64,000 bases of DNA, taken from assembly GCA_963854835.1 (NCBI GenBank), contig OY978525.1, positions 18,012,309-18,076,308 of the forward strand, given 5' to 3'. The notes under the pieces were generated by a model. It was not told the DNA's origin. It did no database searches and saw only the letters and a list, made by a program, of their open reading frames with translations. Shown piece after piece: positions 23,401 to 35,250 of this stretch. Made by a program: the position numbers and the translations under genes. Position 1 is the stretch's first letter. Each line of letters starts with the position of its first letter. Source of the stretch: Megamerina dolium. Its lineage: Eukaryota; Arthropoda; Insecta; Diptera; Megamerinidae.

Positions 23401-26090
23401 TCATAATGTCAAATTACAGGAAAATATGACACCGAAACTGAGAAGACTCGAGCAACTTAACAATCAAACCTTGCATTAAAGAGGAAGAATTTGTTTCGAG
23501 ACGGTTTTTTTGCTCATTTTGCATGGAAGCTCCTTAAAAGGGACGATATTGGGAGTATGTATATTCAAAAGAAATGTTGCGGAGTAAAAATGAACGGTAA
23601 TTGGTGATATATCTGATCTCTGTGTGAACTATGTGAGTTAATTTTATAAGAACATCAATCTTGTATAGTATCTCTCCAGTACTTGGCGGAAATAGGAATA
23701 AGAATGCTCCGTTCCAATGTTGCGCAGAGAAAATTATTGGTGGTAAACAGTATACCACACTAGGAATTATTCCTTGGCAGTTATGAAGGTATTTGTTGGT
23801 TTTCAGGTGCTATTAGGAACAATTTTGAGGGGAGTCATTATAAGGAGTTGAAATGGGGGATAAGTATGCATGTGCAAAGAAAACGTTGGTGTGGAAACAT
23901 AAATGTAGGTTTTTCGTATACTTTACCCTTTACTCTGGATACTCTGGAAAGGAATATTATAAAATTAGCGAGTGGGGGTGCTTTTAGCTAGAAAAACTAA
24001 TTAGGGTCGATCATTTTAGCACTCTAGAGGCTGCTGCTGGGCTGCTTGAGGGTTATTTTACATTTTACAAGTACAAGGGCACGTTTTTGGAAAATGCAGA
24101 ATCTCAGGCTTGTTTAATTCTCTCCAGTTGCGCCTATTCTGTCTCTCCGCACGAAATGTCCGCAACAAGTAACTAGCAACATGTTACCAACATTTTCTTT
24201 TTTGTTAGAAATTCAAATAGTACATACTATTTATAATGAAACGTTGTGAATGTTGGCAGTTTATTGAAATTTAATTAGCAAATTAATAAAATAAATTGAA
24301 GAAAATTCTTTTTTTGGAACAATCATTTAGAGATAAATGTCAAATTTCGCCTGTAAAGATTTATGTTGCTGGTATCGTTGCATTTTGAATGAACCAAATA
24401 CAACAATTGATAAAAAAAAAAATAATATTATTAAAAAATTTTTCGTACAGCACCTGTTTGTAACAACTTATACTAGGTACATCTAGTGTCTATTGGGTGA
24501 CATGCGTTTTGTGGTTGTTTTTCAATTTTTTTAATTAACTCAAGGTCACTAAATATGATTGTAATATACATGTACACTATATTATGCTTTTTCGTCTGCT
24601 GCTTTAACTCGCATATGAAAGAAGTATTTAAGCTGAACTTCGACATCATCGCAAGCATCATATGAATGCGTCATGCGCCAACAACAAATCAAAATAAAAA
24701 AAAAAAAATTATGATTAATTTCTATTTAATAAATATATACATATAATATTTTTTTTTTTGCTTTTCTGCTTTTAGACCGATTGACGTAACAACAACAGCA
24801 ATTAGTTAAGGTCGTTTATAAACGGCATGTTTAAGCAAGGGAAACAGAGAAACGGAGGCTTCCCAACTTAAGATCGTATGTACCAACAAATAAAAAAAAA
24901 AACGATGGGAGGAATTAAAACTCATGAGAGACTAAAGATTGACTACACCTATATACTGTGATTTTGTTTTTGTGGTAACAACAACGGCCACCAATAAGTG
25001 TTCCATGCCCTCTAGTTGTTATTTAATTATGTGTATTAGTAAAACATCAAAAACAACAATAACAACAGCAATAATAATTGTTATGCTTAATTGTTGTCTT
25101 TGTGGTTTTTAAAACTTTCTGTTGTTGTTGTTGTGTTTTTGAGGTACGAATGAATGAAAATATATTTTTTATACTCACATACATGCATATATTGTATTAC
25201 GTATATTATATTCTATTATTGTTTTATTTTATTTATTGTTGTATTTTTCTGTGTTTGCCGCAAATTGTTTTATAATCTTCTTTTGTTGCGGCAAAATATT
25301 TCAATACTTTATTACAAAGTTATTTCCTCTCCTTCCTTACGTACATGGGAGAAGTGTGTGTGTGTGTGTATTGGGCATGAGAAAAAGTTCTTCTATTTCG
25401 TTCAAGTTGAAATAAATTTAATTAGTTTTTCTGTAAATTGATTTGTTTGCGGTATATTTTCATTGTTGTTATATGCATTGCTTTTAAGTGTTTTTATAAT
25501 TTTTTCATTAAATCATTATTGGTCAGGTCAGTCTATTTCTATGGTATTTAGTTGAAAAAACAATAATTTGTTAAATAAAAGATCACTTAGTACAATATGA
25601 CGATTCATATTATATGGTTGAGGTTGAGTGTGATAGCTATTCGTAGCTAAGTATTTCTAAATTATCTATTAATAATACCTACGCTACTATATACATGTAT
25701 ATTCGAAAAGAAAATATGAGAAAAAAAAATGTATAAAAAGCAATTCAGAAGTGTTAACCATAAACGTTTATATAATTAATCAATAGAGCGTATTTAGTAT
25801 ATAGGAAGTTTATTTGGGTGTTACACTTAAATGGCTTGGATTAGTATAGATCGATGAGATAATCCATGAAGAAGTTAAGAACAATTTAAAGAAGCTGATT
25901 TTAAGAAACACTTTATTAAGTTGTGTACCATTTTATACTGGATTTTTTTACTGCTTGCATGACAAAACTATTTCTTAGCCTTGCAAAGGAAGTATTTCGA
26001 CTTTTTCATGGCAAATTTTTGATCCCGAAAAAAGGTAAACGTTCTTAGTCACAGAGACGTACTCTTTGTAAGGCCTAATTACAAAAAATT
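20500..26090. other. AT-rich intergenic stretch, no gene
   Basis: About 5.6 kb without a supported coding region. It holds TATG/CATA-rich parts, CAA/TTG runs (21878-21890, 25118-25135), A/T homopolymers, an imperfect 11-bp tandem run at 23029-23060 (ATGAAGTTAT-like) and a (TG)n tract at 25355-25369. Around 23985-24080 a segment resembles the 37.8-kb minisatellite. A strong acceptor-like polypyrimidine-AG occurs at 24750-24776. Confidence 0.5.
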
Positions 26091-26096
26091 AATGAA

Positions 26097-26240
26097 TCCC
26101 ACCTGTCGGCAAGCAATTGGCAATTCTTCCGACAGTAACAACTTGCCATGAAAAAGCTTCTAAAAGAACTCTGTGACAAAGCACAGAATATGTGCAGAAT
26201 AAATATGTGGCTTTAATTGCCACATATTTATTTTTTTTTT
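26097..26240 (+). mobile_element. SINE, copy 5 (fragment)
   Basis: Lacks the tRNA head. It begins at CCCACCTGTCGGCAAGC and keeps the CTGTCGG/CCGACAG stem, loses most of the second half, and ends in GCCACATATTTA plus T run. Confidence 0.85.
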
Positions 26241-26295
26241 CTCATGAATAAAGAAATTGTTTTCTTGATTCTGAAAGTTCATATTATTTCAATGT

Positions 26296-26432
26296 GAAGG
26301 CTTCTGAAAGAGCTTTCTGACAAAGCTCAGAAAAAGTAATGTAGCAAGAGCTGTGAGATTCAGCAGCGGCTAATTAAAGTGCATCACTAATATTGTGTAC
26401 GCATAATAGCACAAATGGAAGAAGAGAAACCC
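26296..26432 (+). mobile_element. SINE fragment 5b
   Basis: Matches the SINE body from AGGCTTCTGAAAGAGCTTTC through GACAAAGCTCAGAAAAAGTA to GGAAGAAGAGAAAC. Diverged; no ends. It lies 55 bp after copy 5 in the same orientation, so it may be the displaced second half of that copy. Confidence 0.6.
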
Positions 26433-26639
26433 TACTTTAAAGTTTTCTAGAGTCTATAAAATTAACTACTCGTACTTAAAATACTTAACACTCAAAGGGT
26501 CAATGTTATATCCACGTCGAGCTTCTAAATTTAACCATGCCTGTCTGGCTGTCTGTCGACATCTCCGATCGCACAATAACTGTTGCAATTACAATGCGAG
26601 CGATCCAAAAAATTTGTACATAAGAGTATTTTCAACAAT

Positions 26640-27660
26640 GAGTTTTCAAATGAGCGAAATCGAATAAAAACTAGGCCTACCTTGCATACAAAAGTATGTT
26701 TTTGAATGAGTTTTTCTATACTTTACCCGGAAATATATAAAGTTCTCCATCTAAAACTTGGTACGTAAAGTTGGTTTTACTACAAAATAAATGTATTAGA
26801 AAATGCTTTGTAGCGGATGAAAACCACGCCTACCTTCCATACAAAATACATCGTTCAATGTATGTCGTCACACTTTTTGAATGAAATTATAACATTTTGC
26901 TCTGAAACTTGGTATATAAAGTTATTTATATTTATTGTGAAATTAATATATTAGAAAATGGGCGAAATCGAATGAAAATCGTGAATACCTTCTATACAAA
27001 AGTATATTTTGTGAAAGTATGTTTTCACACATTACACGCATAAATACAAATCGATTAAACTGAAATTCGAGATAACAAGAAGATCTGATCGCAGAATGGA
27101 TATAATAGAAACTGGTTGTAATCGAATAAAAACTACGCCCACCTTCCATACAAAAATGCCTTTTTGAATGTTTTTTTTTTTTCATTTTTCGTAGGCAAAT
27201 ATAAAGCCTTTAAACTAAAATTTGGTAAATAACGTTACTTCTAATGCAAAATTAATATATTAGAAAATGGGTGAAATCGGATGAAAACCACACCTATCTC
27301 CCATACAAACTTATGATTTCGTGTGCACGTCTTCACACTTTTCTCTATAAAATATAAAGTTATCAAACTGAAACTCAGTACGTAGGAATATATTTGGTAA
27401 TGAATGGACCAATTCCAAAATGGGCGTAATCGAATGAAAATCGTGTCCACTTCTCATACAAAAATATATTCTCGATTATACTGTGCCCATGAATATATAA
27501 GCCGTCGGACTGAAGCTTGGCAGAAACGGTTATTTTTATCAAAGTGCTAGTATGTTTGAAAATGAGATCTATCGAATGGAAGTCACGTCTGCCTACTGCA
27601 CAAAGCAATTTTTAATGTCCAAAGTATGTAAATATGTATATAAGCTTCAATATTGCAGCT
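26640..27660 (+). repeat. tandem array, ~154-bp unit, seven units
   Basis: The anchor CGAAATCGAATGAAAA-CACGCCTACC (variants) recurs with the CGAAT/CGGAT core at 26661, 26814, 26969, 27123, 27278, 27431 and 27573: steps of 153, 155, 154, 155, 153 and 142. Each unit continues with CATACAAAA, a variable middle, a TATAAAGT part and an ACTTGGTA-like part. Units differ by many substitutions, so this is an old array. Minus-strand frames across it repeat FSFDYAHF-like words only because of the unit. The array resembles repeats common in fly genomes (GGGCGAAATCGG..CCACGCC); its origin is unknown to me. Confidence 0.9.
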
Positions 27661-27664
27661 GAGC

Positions 27665-30050
27665 TTCTAAAATTTGTGTACTTTCTTCTCTACACATTTC
27701 TACAAATGTTAATATAATTATTATTTAATATCTACCTATAGAAGCTTCTTTGATACAATCTGTTTTTTTTTTCTTCAAGAACTTCGAATTACAATCTGTT
27801 AGAAATGTCAATAAAATGTCAATATAATTTCAACTTTTTGTTATAATTTATGCCCATTTGTCCTTCATTATTTGTTATCGAATAACAAAATCGCTACAGC
27901 ATTTTTCCCTTTTAGCCCCTTCATAGCGAATTAATACTGTAGAGAGAACTATTAATTATATGTTGACAGCTGAACAATATTAAAGAAAAAAGTATTCGAA
28001 ACATACATGAAAATTAAACACACTTTCCACTGTACTACCCTTTTCTTTCGGTAGTGACATTGTAAAAACTTTCTTCAAAATTTCATTACCATAATTGCAC
28101 TAATAACTAACTGATTGGCTTTACATCTGTTTTATTTAAATAATATCCTTTTCTATGCGATGATGACACTGTAACATGGACAAAAATATTATATTAAGAA
28201 ATTAAAATTATGATATCCTTGCAAATAATTCGTGCGTATAGACAAAGCTAATATGATATGATTAAATTTCTACATTTCACTTATTTATATGTTCATATTG
28301 TTGTATGCAATTGTCATCAAATTATATCGTAATATTTTATTTAATTTTTTTTTTCTATTCTATCTGGTTAAGAAGTAACAAGATTTTAATATTGTAATAC
28401 GTTTGAATTTGTAATAATTTGCAATGCGAAAAATTCAATAAACACGACTTACTCAATACATAACTACATAACAATCATCATCACTATCGTCATCCATCAT
28501 CATTTGTATACCCAGCGCTCTAACCACCATTGTAAAGGAAAGGCAAAAAAAAAAATTCAAGTCCAAATGAGAAACATCAAAAGCATTTTTATGTAATCAG
28601 TTTAAAAAAAATTTTATTCAATATATGGTATGGTATGAGGGGCATAAGCAATACAATTTACTCACTTTACTACTGCAGTCGAATGCTAATTTAAAGTTAC
28701 AGAAAAAGAATGAACCAGAAGAAGTATAAAACATAATCAAATAAAAATTTGGCCAACAACAACAACAACAACACCAACAGCATCAACAATAGAGGCAAGC
28801 AAATGTATTTAATCCAATTTGCATATATAATACATACATACATACAAGTATAATAATCATAAAGCCCACAAAATGCAACCCTTAATAAGTCACTTGGGAA
28901 TAAAATAGAAAAATATTGCATTGCGCCCGAAAAAACTCCAGCGACCACTTGAATGTTAAAAAAAAAAAAAAAGAAAGGAAAAACTAAAAACAAAAACGTC
29001 ATAAAGCCCTTTCTCTGGTTTCCTGCCTTCATAACAGACACAATATCTCTACGGTTTTATAATTTTGAAATGAAAAAAAAAACCAAATTATATTTTTTAA
29101 AACTACCACCAAATATTTATTGTAACAACCACACCCTCTTATTAGTGATAAATATAACATTCATATATATATCTTAAGTATTGTCAATATTAGTAAATAT
29201 TAAATACATACGCCTATGTGGATGGGTGGTTGTAGCAAACAGTTGAGTTCATGGTATCTGAAATGCAGTAAACCTCATCGTTACATGGCAACCTGAAACT
29301 GAACGTATGCATGTGAATGTCTCGTACTACTCGTAATGTGCTCGTAATGCGAACTAATGAAATGCAAAATATATGTTAGGTACATATATTACGAATATAT
29401 GTGAAAGCCCACATTGTCCTTTGAAATAGTATGCAACACGGAAGGAATGTGTATTAAAACTACTATTAAGGGGGGTTAAGAAGTTCATACGTAATGTGCT
29501 AAAGTTGGTGATCCACACATGACAATCTAATGTGTCACACAATTAACATTAAATTCAATTTTGACATCAGAGTCATCGCAAAAATTCTCTTAGTTAGACG
29601 ACAGTATATCTAACATGATTCATCCAGTACTAAGTTCTTCGAACACACTTCTGAACAGTCGGGAAGATTTACAAGGAATTCCCTTCAGAGGAACTTTTCA
29701 TTTCTGATTGCCAGACTAATTGCCCATAATGTGAAATGTCTTAGAACATTTTTTTCTGCTGCTCAGCGATAACACGCTATAGAAAAAAATATTCATCAGC
29801 GTTTTAATAAAAATTACAATAAATTAAAATTTAAAGTCTCCTCCTTTCGATACGCCTTTAATCAACATCGTCAAAAAAAAAGCCATCAACCAATCAACCC
29901 AATAACGTAACAACCAGTCTAACTTTTCACTCCCTTCAATTGAAATTTTTCATATAAAGCATATTAGTCAAATATTATTTTCAATGTATTTATATTTCTG
30001 TAACAGACTTACTGTTGTTGCTATTCCTCTGTTGTTTTTTTTTGTGCGCT
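27665..30050. other. AT-rich intergenic stretch
   Basis: CAA run at 28755-28773, CATA run near 28830-28846 and A/T runs. The 114-codon minus-strand frame at 28697-29041 is leucine- and phenylalanine-rich because it crosses CAA and A-run repeats; I do not consider it a gene. Confidence 0.5.
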
Positions 30051-30073
30051 TTATTATTATTATTGTGTTATAG

Positions 30074-30173
30074 GGCTCTAAACGGATTTGGTTACCCTGG
30101 ATGCCTCGAGAAATTTAAACTTTACAACGACAGAAGGAATGAAAATAATGAAATGGCAGAAAACGAAACGTAG
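30074..30173 (+). other. candidate terminal coding exon (speculative)
   Basis: A T-rich tract ending GTGTTATAG precedes a segment that is richer in GC than its surroundings and open in one frame for 32 codons after one phase base: ALNGFGYPGCLEKFKLYNDR, followed by an Asn/Glu-rich tail and TAG at 30171. An AATAAA lies at 30202-30207. Acceptor, open frame, stop and polyadenylation-type signal in order fit a last exon, but the frame is short, I recognise no protein, and chance is possible. Confidence 0.2.
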
Positions 30174-30209
30174 AAGCTAATCACAAAAAGAAAAAGAATT
30201 AAATAAATA

Positions 30210-30875
30210 AATTGTATTACACTTAGATACGCACCCCTTTTTTAATGGTATACCATTTTTTTGTTTCTTCAAATAAATATTTGAGAAATTATTGCATTAA
30301 CATCATACATATACAGGAAAACCTTCACTTCATCTCATGTAATATTTCATTTCTTTATTTAATTATTATTATTGATTGCCATATTTTTTGATTGGTATAT
30401 ATAATATTTGAAATAAGCACTCTGAATTCATAATTATGCATACACAATTGATATTCATATTTATGAGATGTGAAATTTATGGGTTACCATACGACTGTAA
30501 GTGAACTAATAAAATTATCAATAAAAATCAAGAAACAGTAAAAAATAGTTGTAGCATGTGTAATTTTTAATTTAATGAACACTTTGAGTTGTCATATTTT
30601 AATCAAATATAGAATCAATTAATTTTCACCCAGTAAAAACTAATAAAAAATTACTTTCAATATCAGGGGAAGAATTGAGAAAAGGGTTACACAATTAAAA
30701 AATATCCTCTATGCACTAATATACAAATGTAGTAAGTAAGACATTCATATAAGTAACACACATATTTGTAAAACGAGTCCAAAAAGGAAATAATCAGTAA
30801 TTTAGATCATTTGCCAATAGACAAAAATCATAGAGATTTTGATTTTTTTGAAATTAATTAAATATGGGCACGTTA
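30210..30875. other. AT-rich stretch, nothing recognised
   Basis: No supported gene, repeat or transposon motif. Confidence 0.45.
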
Positions 30876-30879
30876 ACAG

Positions 30880-31560
30880 CTTTTACTTTTCATTAAATAA
30901 TGTACAAAGTAAGAAAAAATTAATGATCTCAAAACCTATTAGCACAAACGAAACGTCCAAGCCTTCGAAATGTCCTTCGTTTTCCGCGATGACATTCTTA
31001 TTCGATATGATTCTCTTTTCCGGGAGCCACCGCTTGAGGTTTGGGAACAGATAATAGTAGTTGGGAGTCAAGTATGGAGAATACGATGGGTGAGCAACCA
31101 ATTCGAATTGTAAATAATTGGTCCAATTTCGCCATTGCATTCAAAGACGTGTTTGCAGGTGCATTATCATGATGGTATAGCACTTTTTATTTCGCCATAT
31201 GAGGTCATCTTTTCTTTATTTCATCATTCAGTTTGTCCAATAACGCTGCATAATACTCTTCTGTGACTGTTCTTCCCTTCTGCAGATAATCGATGAAGAT
31301 GTGCATCCCAAAAAACGGAGACCAAAATCTTCCCTGTTGAGTATTGATCTTTTGCTCGCTTTGGTCGGCTTTCGTGGCTCTCCACCAATAAAATTGATGT
31401 TAATTTCATATAGAACATGATACAATATTTTATCTCAAATGTTAAATATAACACTTCCCATAGTTTAAATTGGTTTTGATGTTTAGCCACGCAAAAAGCA
31501 CATACTTCTTTTCGTCCATTTTAATTACGCAATATAATTTCTAAAATATATATTTCGGCG
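30880..31560 (-). pseudogene. mariner transposase relic
   Basis: Reading down the minus strand: GRFWSPFFGMHIFIDYLQKG, then EEYYAALLDKLNDEIKK, VLYHHDNAPANTSLNAMAKL (second catalytic Asp present, codon near 31168) and AHPSYSPYLTPNYYYLFPNL (about 31040-31098). The last should be HPPYSPDLAPSDYYLF: both its Asp residues are now Tyr, so the third catalytic residue is lost. The tail has IAENEGHFEGLD. Stops and frame changes occur before the second block. N-terminal helix-turn-helix not seen and no terminal repeats found. It belongs to the SETMAR/cecropia-like group of mariners by these motifs (inference). Confidence 0.8.
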
Positions 31561-33214
31561 AATTTCATTTTACATATATCAGTTTGACATTGACAAATTA
31601 TTCAATTGCCTGACTCGAATTTACAGTATTTATATTTAAAATATATACGTAGCATGTTTCTTTACAAAATAACTGCTGGACAGTACCATATATGGAGGTA
31701 CGATCATACATATAAAATACGATGTACTCTTCAATTTCAAAATGCTATTCTACCTACTGCATAAGTATGTTTGTAATGTGCAAATGCATACATGAATTAA
31801 TTTTTATATAACATTCATAGCAAGTTTGTATGCACACACTCACATATATGTACGTATCGCAGCAATAAAAGTGTGATGGGACATAATTGAGTGTCATTAT
31901 TATTAAAATGGAATGACATATCATGAAAAATTGCATCAAATTGAATGTATTCATGAAACAACAACAATAACAACAACAACATCGATTACAACGATGACAA
32001 TAGAAACGGCAACAGCAACAGCAACAACACGTAATAACAAGCAGCACATATGCATCCTATACAATTCAATAGATGTCAACAGCCAACAGGCAGCAGGAAC
32101 AAATGCAGCAACGGCAGTATCAACAAGTACATAGATATGGGCACAACTACGAGGTGACGTGAGACGTAATAGCGTATCAAAGCGTATTGGCATACAATGG
32201 AGCATTGCATATAGAGAGCCTAAAGGCGGTAAACTAAACTATCTATAGACATATTGTACATATGAGGTGCATACATATGAGTACACATGAGTCTATATAT
32301 ATATATATATAGTTACAAATATCGATGAGATTTGCAATAAATTGCAATAGACAACGACAACAGAAGATGCTCGTATAGAAATGCATAGAGTACATACAGA
32401 CAAGCATCTATTTAGGTATATACTATATGCAGCTATATATGTGTCTAAATCAAAATATTCATACATATATTCATTCATTTGTTCACTCATTCAATATGCA
32501 ATATGCAATTTACAAAAATTTTCTTCATGCTTCTAAAGGGCAACAAATTTAAAAAGTAGATACTAGTAGTTGAGCTACAGAAGTTCAACAATAGCAACAA
32601 CAACATCAATAATCGAAACATATTGATTTACATAAAGTTAGTTCTGAAATTTTTGTTTTTCATATATGCCCGCTAGCTATAATAGTGTGCATCCTGCTGC
32701 TGTCGTTGTATCGTACATCATCGTAATTCTTATTGACGGTAGTGTATCCTCACTCACAAAATTCTTACAGATAACATATATTGTATATGCATATAGTTTA
32801 ATGTAAAACAAAAGTATTTTGAACAAATTCTATTCTCGTCGAATATGTCAAAATATTTGTATGTATATAAATACGAAGAGTTGTTGCTTCTTTAACAGCA
32901 GAGTCATTTAAATATGTATATATACACTCTATAAGCATTTATGTATATACAAAAATCTAAAGATATTTCATTGTAAAGATGTTCCCTAAGAAGTACATAA
33001 TACCACCGTGACCAAACAGACAGACAGGCCGGCAGACAAACAGCACAGAAGTAGCAATACAAAATGGCAGTAGTTGTGAATAAGTAGCAAGAAACGTATG
33101 TATGTTTGCCCTCAGCTATAGCAGTAAGCCTGCCATAATTATAAATGCTTCTGATACATTTTGTTTCCGTACATGTATACTATGGATATTTTTGAATATA
33201 CACATTTGTTGATA
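31561..33214. other. AT-rich stretch with CAA and TA microsatellites
   Basis: CAA-rich run 31960-32028 and (TA)n at 32294-32312. Cys-, Thr- and Val-rich frames on both strands come from the CAA/GCA tract. No gene supported. Confidence 0.55.
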
Positions 33215-33216
33215 TA

Positions 33217-34511
33217 AAGGGTTATCCATTTTGCGGTTTCAAAAGTAAATGTAAATAAAACACATATAAAATATTTTTTATCATGATATTTATTTCTTAT
33301 TATAAAATTTGAACGTTGACATTATGTGCGAAATACTACATCATTTAAATGACCACCACGCGAATTGTTGCAAGCATCGATTCTTTTGAGGTAATTTTCG
33401 ACCACTTTTTGACACATATTGGGCGGTATCTCAGACATAACGTGACGAATGTTGGTTTTTAGGCGCTCAAGAGTTAAAGGTTTATCTGCATAAACACGGT
33501 CTTTCGCGTAGCCCCACAAAAAAAAGTCAAGCGGTGTCAAATCGCATGATCTTGGTGGCCACTTGACGAGAAATTACGCTGCCAGAAAATTTATCTTGCA
33601 ATAAAGCCATATTCGCTCGAGTTGTGTGGCATGTGGCACTGTCTTGTTGAAACCACATATTCTCTAAGTCGTATTCTTCAATAGCAGGCAAAAAAAAAGT
33701 CAGTTATCATATGACCATAACGCTCCGAATTGACGGTGACAGTCGTTACATCATCGTTTTCGAAGAAGTAAGGTCTAATCACACCTCCGGACCAAAGAGC
33801 GCACCAAGCAGTGACTTTTTGTGGATATAGTGGCCTCTCTTCAATTACTTGAGGATTCTCAGAACCCCAAATACGACAATTTTGTTTGTTAACATACCCA
33901 CCGAGTGAGAAATGTGCTTCGTAGCTGAAGAAAATTTTGTTCGAAAAATCGCCGTCCACTGCCTGTTGTTCAAGCACCCATTCGACGTATCTACGACGTT
34001 GTGAATGGTCAGCTGGCTTCAGTTGTTGTGTGAGCTGGATTTTATATGGATGTAGGTGTAGATCCAAATGCAAAATACGCCATAATGTGCCGTAAGACAG
34101 TCTTAATTCCTGAGAACGACGAGGAATCGACACATTCGGGTCTTCGGCAACACTTTCACTTACAGCAGCGATATTTTCGGTGGTACGAGCGAAACGATGA
34201 TGCACAGGCCTTACAATATCTGTAACCGATCCAGTCTCTTCATATTTCTTCACAATTTTGCCAATTGCTTGCGTAGTTGGACGATTATGTAAACCATAAT
34301 CTCCTCTTAAAGCACGATATGTGGCTGAGGCAGAATCACCATTTTTGTAGTAGGTTTTTACAATTTTAATGTGTTGTGCGATAGTTAAGCGATCCATTTT
34401 CGCAAATGTCAGACTTTGAACTGAAAAAGAAAGAAATTGTTTTAACAACTCAGTTTGACAGATGTCGAATTCTAGCCCTATACTTTTGAAACCGCGAAAT
34501 GGATAACCCTT
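33217..34511 (-). mobile_element. complete-length mariner-like element, inactive
   Basis: Terminal inverted repeats of 30 bp with one mismatch: AAGGGTTATCCATT.. at 33217-33246 and its complement at 34482-34511, each bordered by TA (33215-33216, 34512-34513), the target duplication of this superfamily. Length 1295 bp, usual for an autonomous mariner. The transposase lies inside on the minus strand. The high identity of the ends suggests a younger insertion than most others here. Confidence 0.93.
33322..34448 (-). pseudogene. mariner-like transposase, LTPLD clade, frameshifted
   Basis: The 256-codon frame (33678-34448) contains MDRLTIAQHIKIVKTYYKNG (first helix-turn-helix), RPTTQAIGKIVKKYEETGSV, PRRSQELRLSYGTLWRIL (second) and KIFFSYEAHFSLGGYVNKQN, then VTAWCALWSGGVIRPYFFEN. 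The first catalytic Asp of FSDEAHF is Tyr (codon at 33921-33923). A slip in the nine-A run at 33690-33698 breaks the frame just before WFQQDSATCH, where the second Asp remains. A second shift near 33560-33570 precedes LTPLDFFLWGYAKDRV (33500-33540), with the third Asp kept. By my count 37 residues separate the second and third Asp (DD37D-like), with an error of one because of the shift. Not functional. Confidence 0.88.
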
Positions 34512-34513
34512 TA

Positions 34514-34855
34514 CATTTGGTATTCAAGAGCAACATGTTTGTATGCTTGTATGTTGCTTTATTTTGTATATGTTACGTTTTATAATATGTTACAACACAT
34601 TACGGCACTGCATTTTCGCGGTTATCATTCTTTTAAATTACAAAGAAAAACAACAGTATGAAATAAGAGCGAGTAGAAGAATAAATATTTCAAAATTGGA
34701 TGATATTGGATTGGTTAGTATGTAAAAAATTCAAGGTTCGAGTTGGAACAAAACGATCGTATTATAAAGAAAGTTTATATGCATTTTTATAATTACATAC
34801 ATAAAGGTATGTAAGTTTAATTGACACCTCTTGAAGATTTTTAGATAACATATTT
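34514..34855. other. spacer between a mariner element and a SINE
   Basis: Nothing recognised; the 60-codon frame here shows no motif. Confidence 0.45.
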
Positions 34856-34860
34856 CTTTC

Positions 34861-35099
34861 GTGCCGTAGCTCAGTAGTTAGTAGGTTGCCCTTCTGATCT
34901 GTAGGCAGGTACCCACCTGTTGGGAAGCAACTGGCAATTCTTGCGACAGGAACAATTTGTCATGAAAAAGCGTCTGAAAAAGCTCAGAATAAGAACCGAC
35001 TAATATAAATAGGTTTTTTCTAATGCTATCCAAAATTTAACACACACTACAGTACTGGAAGAGAAGTTCAGCCAAAAGGCCTTTCGGGGTCTATAAAAA
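34861..35099 (+). mobile_element. tRNA-derived SINE, copy 6
   Basis: The head GTGCCGTAGCTCAGTAGTTAG is present. The B box and following 50 bp are missing (joins from TGTAGGCAGG to TACCCACCTG). The body is diverged; the 3' hairpin is decayed to GGCCTTTCGGGGTCT. A 7-bp duplication TTTCGTG (34857-34863 and 35100-35106) may flank it. Confidence 0.8.
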
Positions 35100-35250
35100 T
35101 TTCGTGTGAACTGTTGGAATATATGGTAAATAGGCACCCTATTGTATTTGTATTTGTATTTGAAGGATCATCAATGAGTCCTCGAGAAACTTAAAAAAAG
35201 AGAAAAATGTTGACAGCTCAAAAATTTCATCAGGACTGTTAAAATATATA

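Noticed and set aside
26943..27608. Three minus-strand frames sharing FSFDYAHF-like words, looking like a small protein family
   Set aside because: The shared words fall at the tandem-repeat period, so they are translations of the 154-bp unit.
26640..27660. CRISPR-like array
   Set aside because: Units are about 154 bp, diverged throughout and without unique spacers between short identical repeats; the DNA is that of an animal.
28697..29041. 114-codon minus-strand hydrophobic frame that could be read as a membrane protein
   Set aside because: Leucine and phenylalanine runs are produced by CAA and poly-A repeats on the plus strand.
31754..32205. Cysteine-rich, threonine-rich and valine-rich frames on both strands
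   Set aside because: All come from one CAA/GCA-rich simple-sequence tract.
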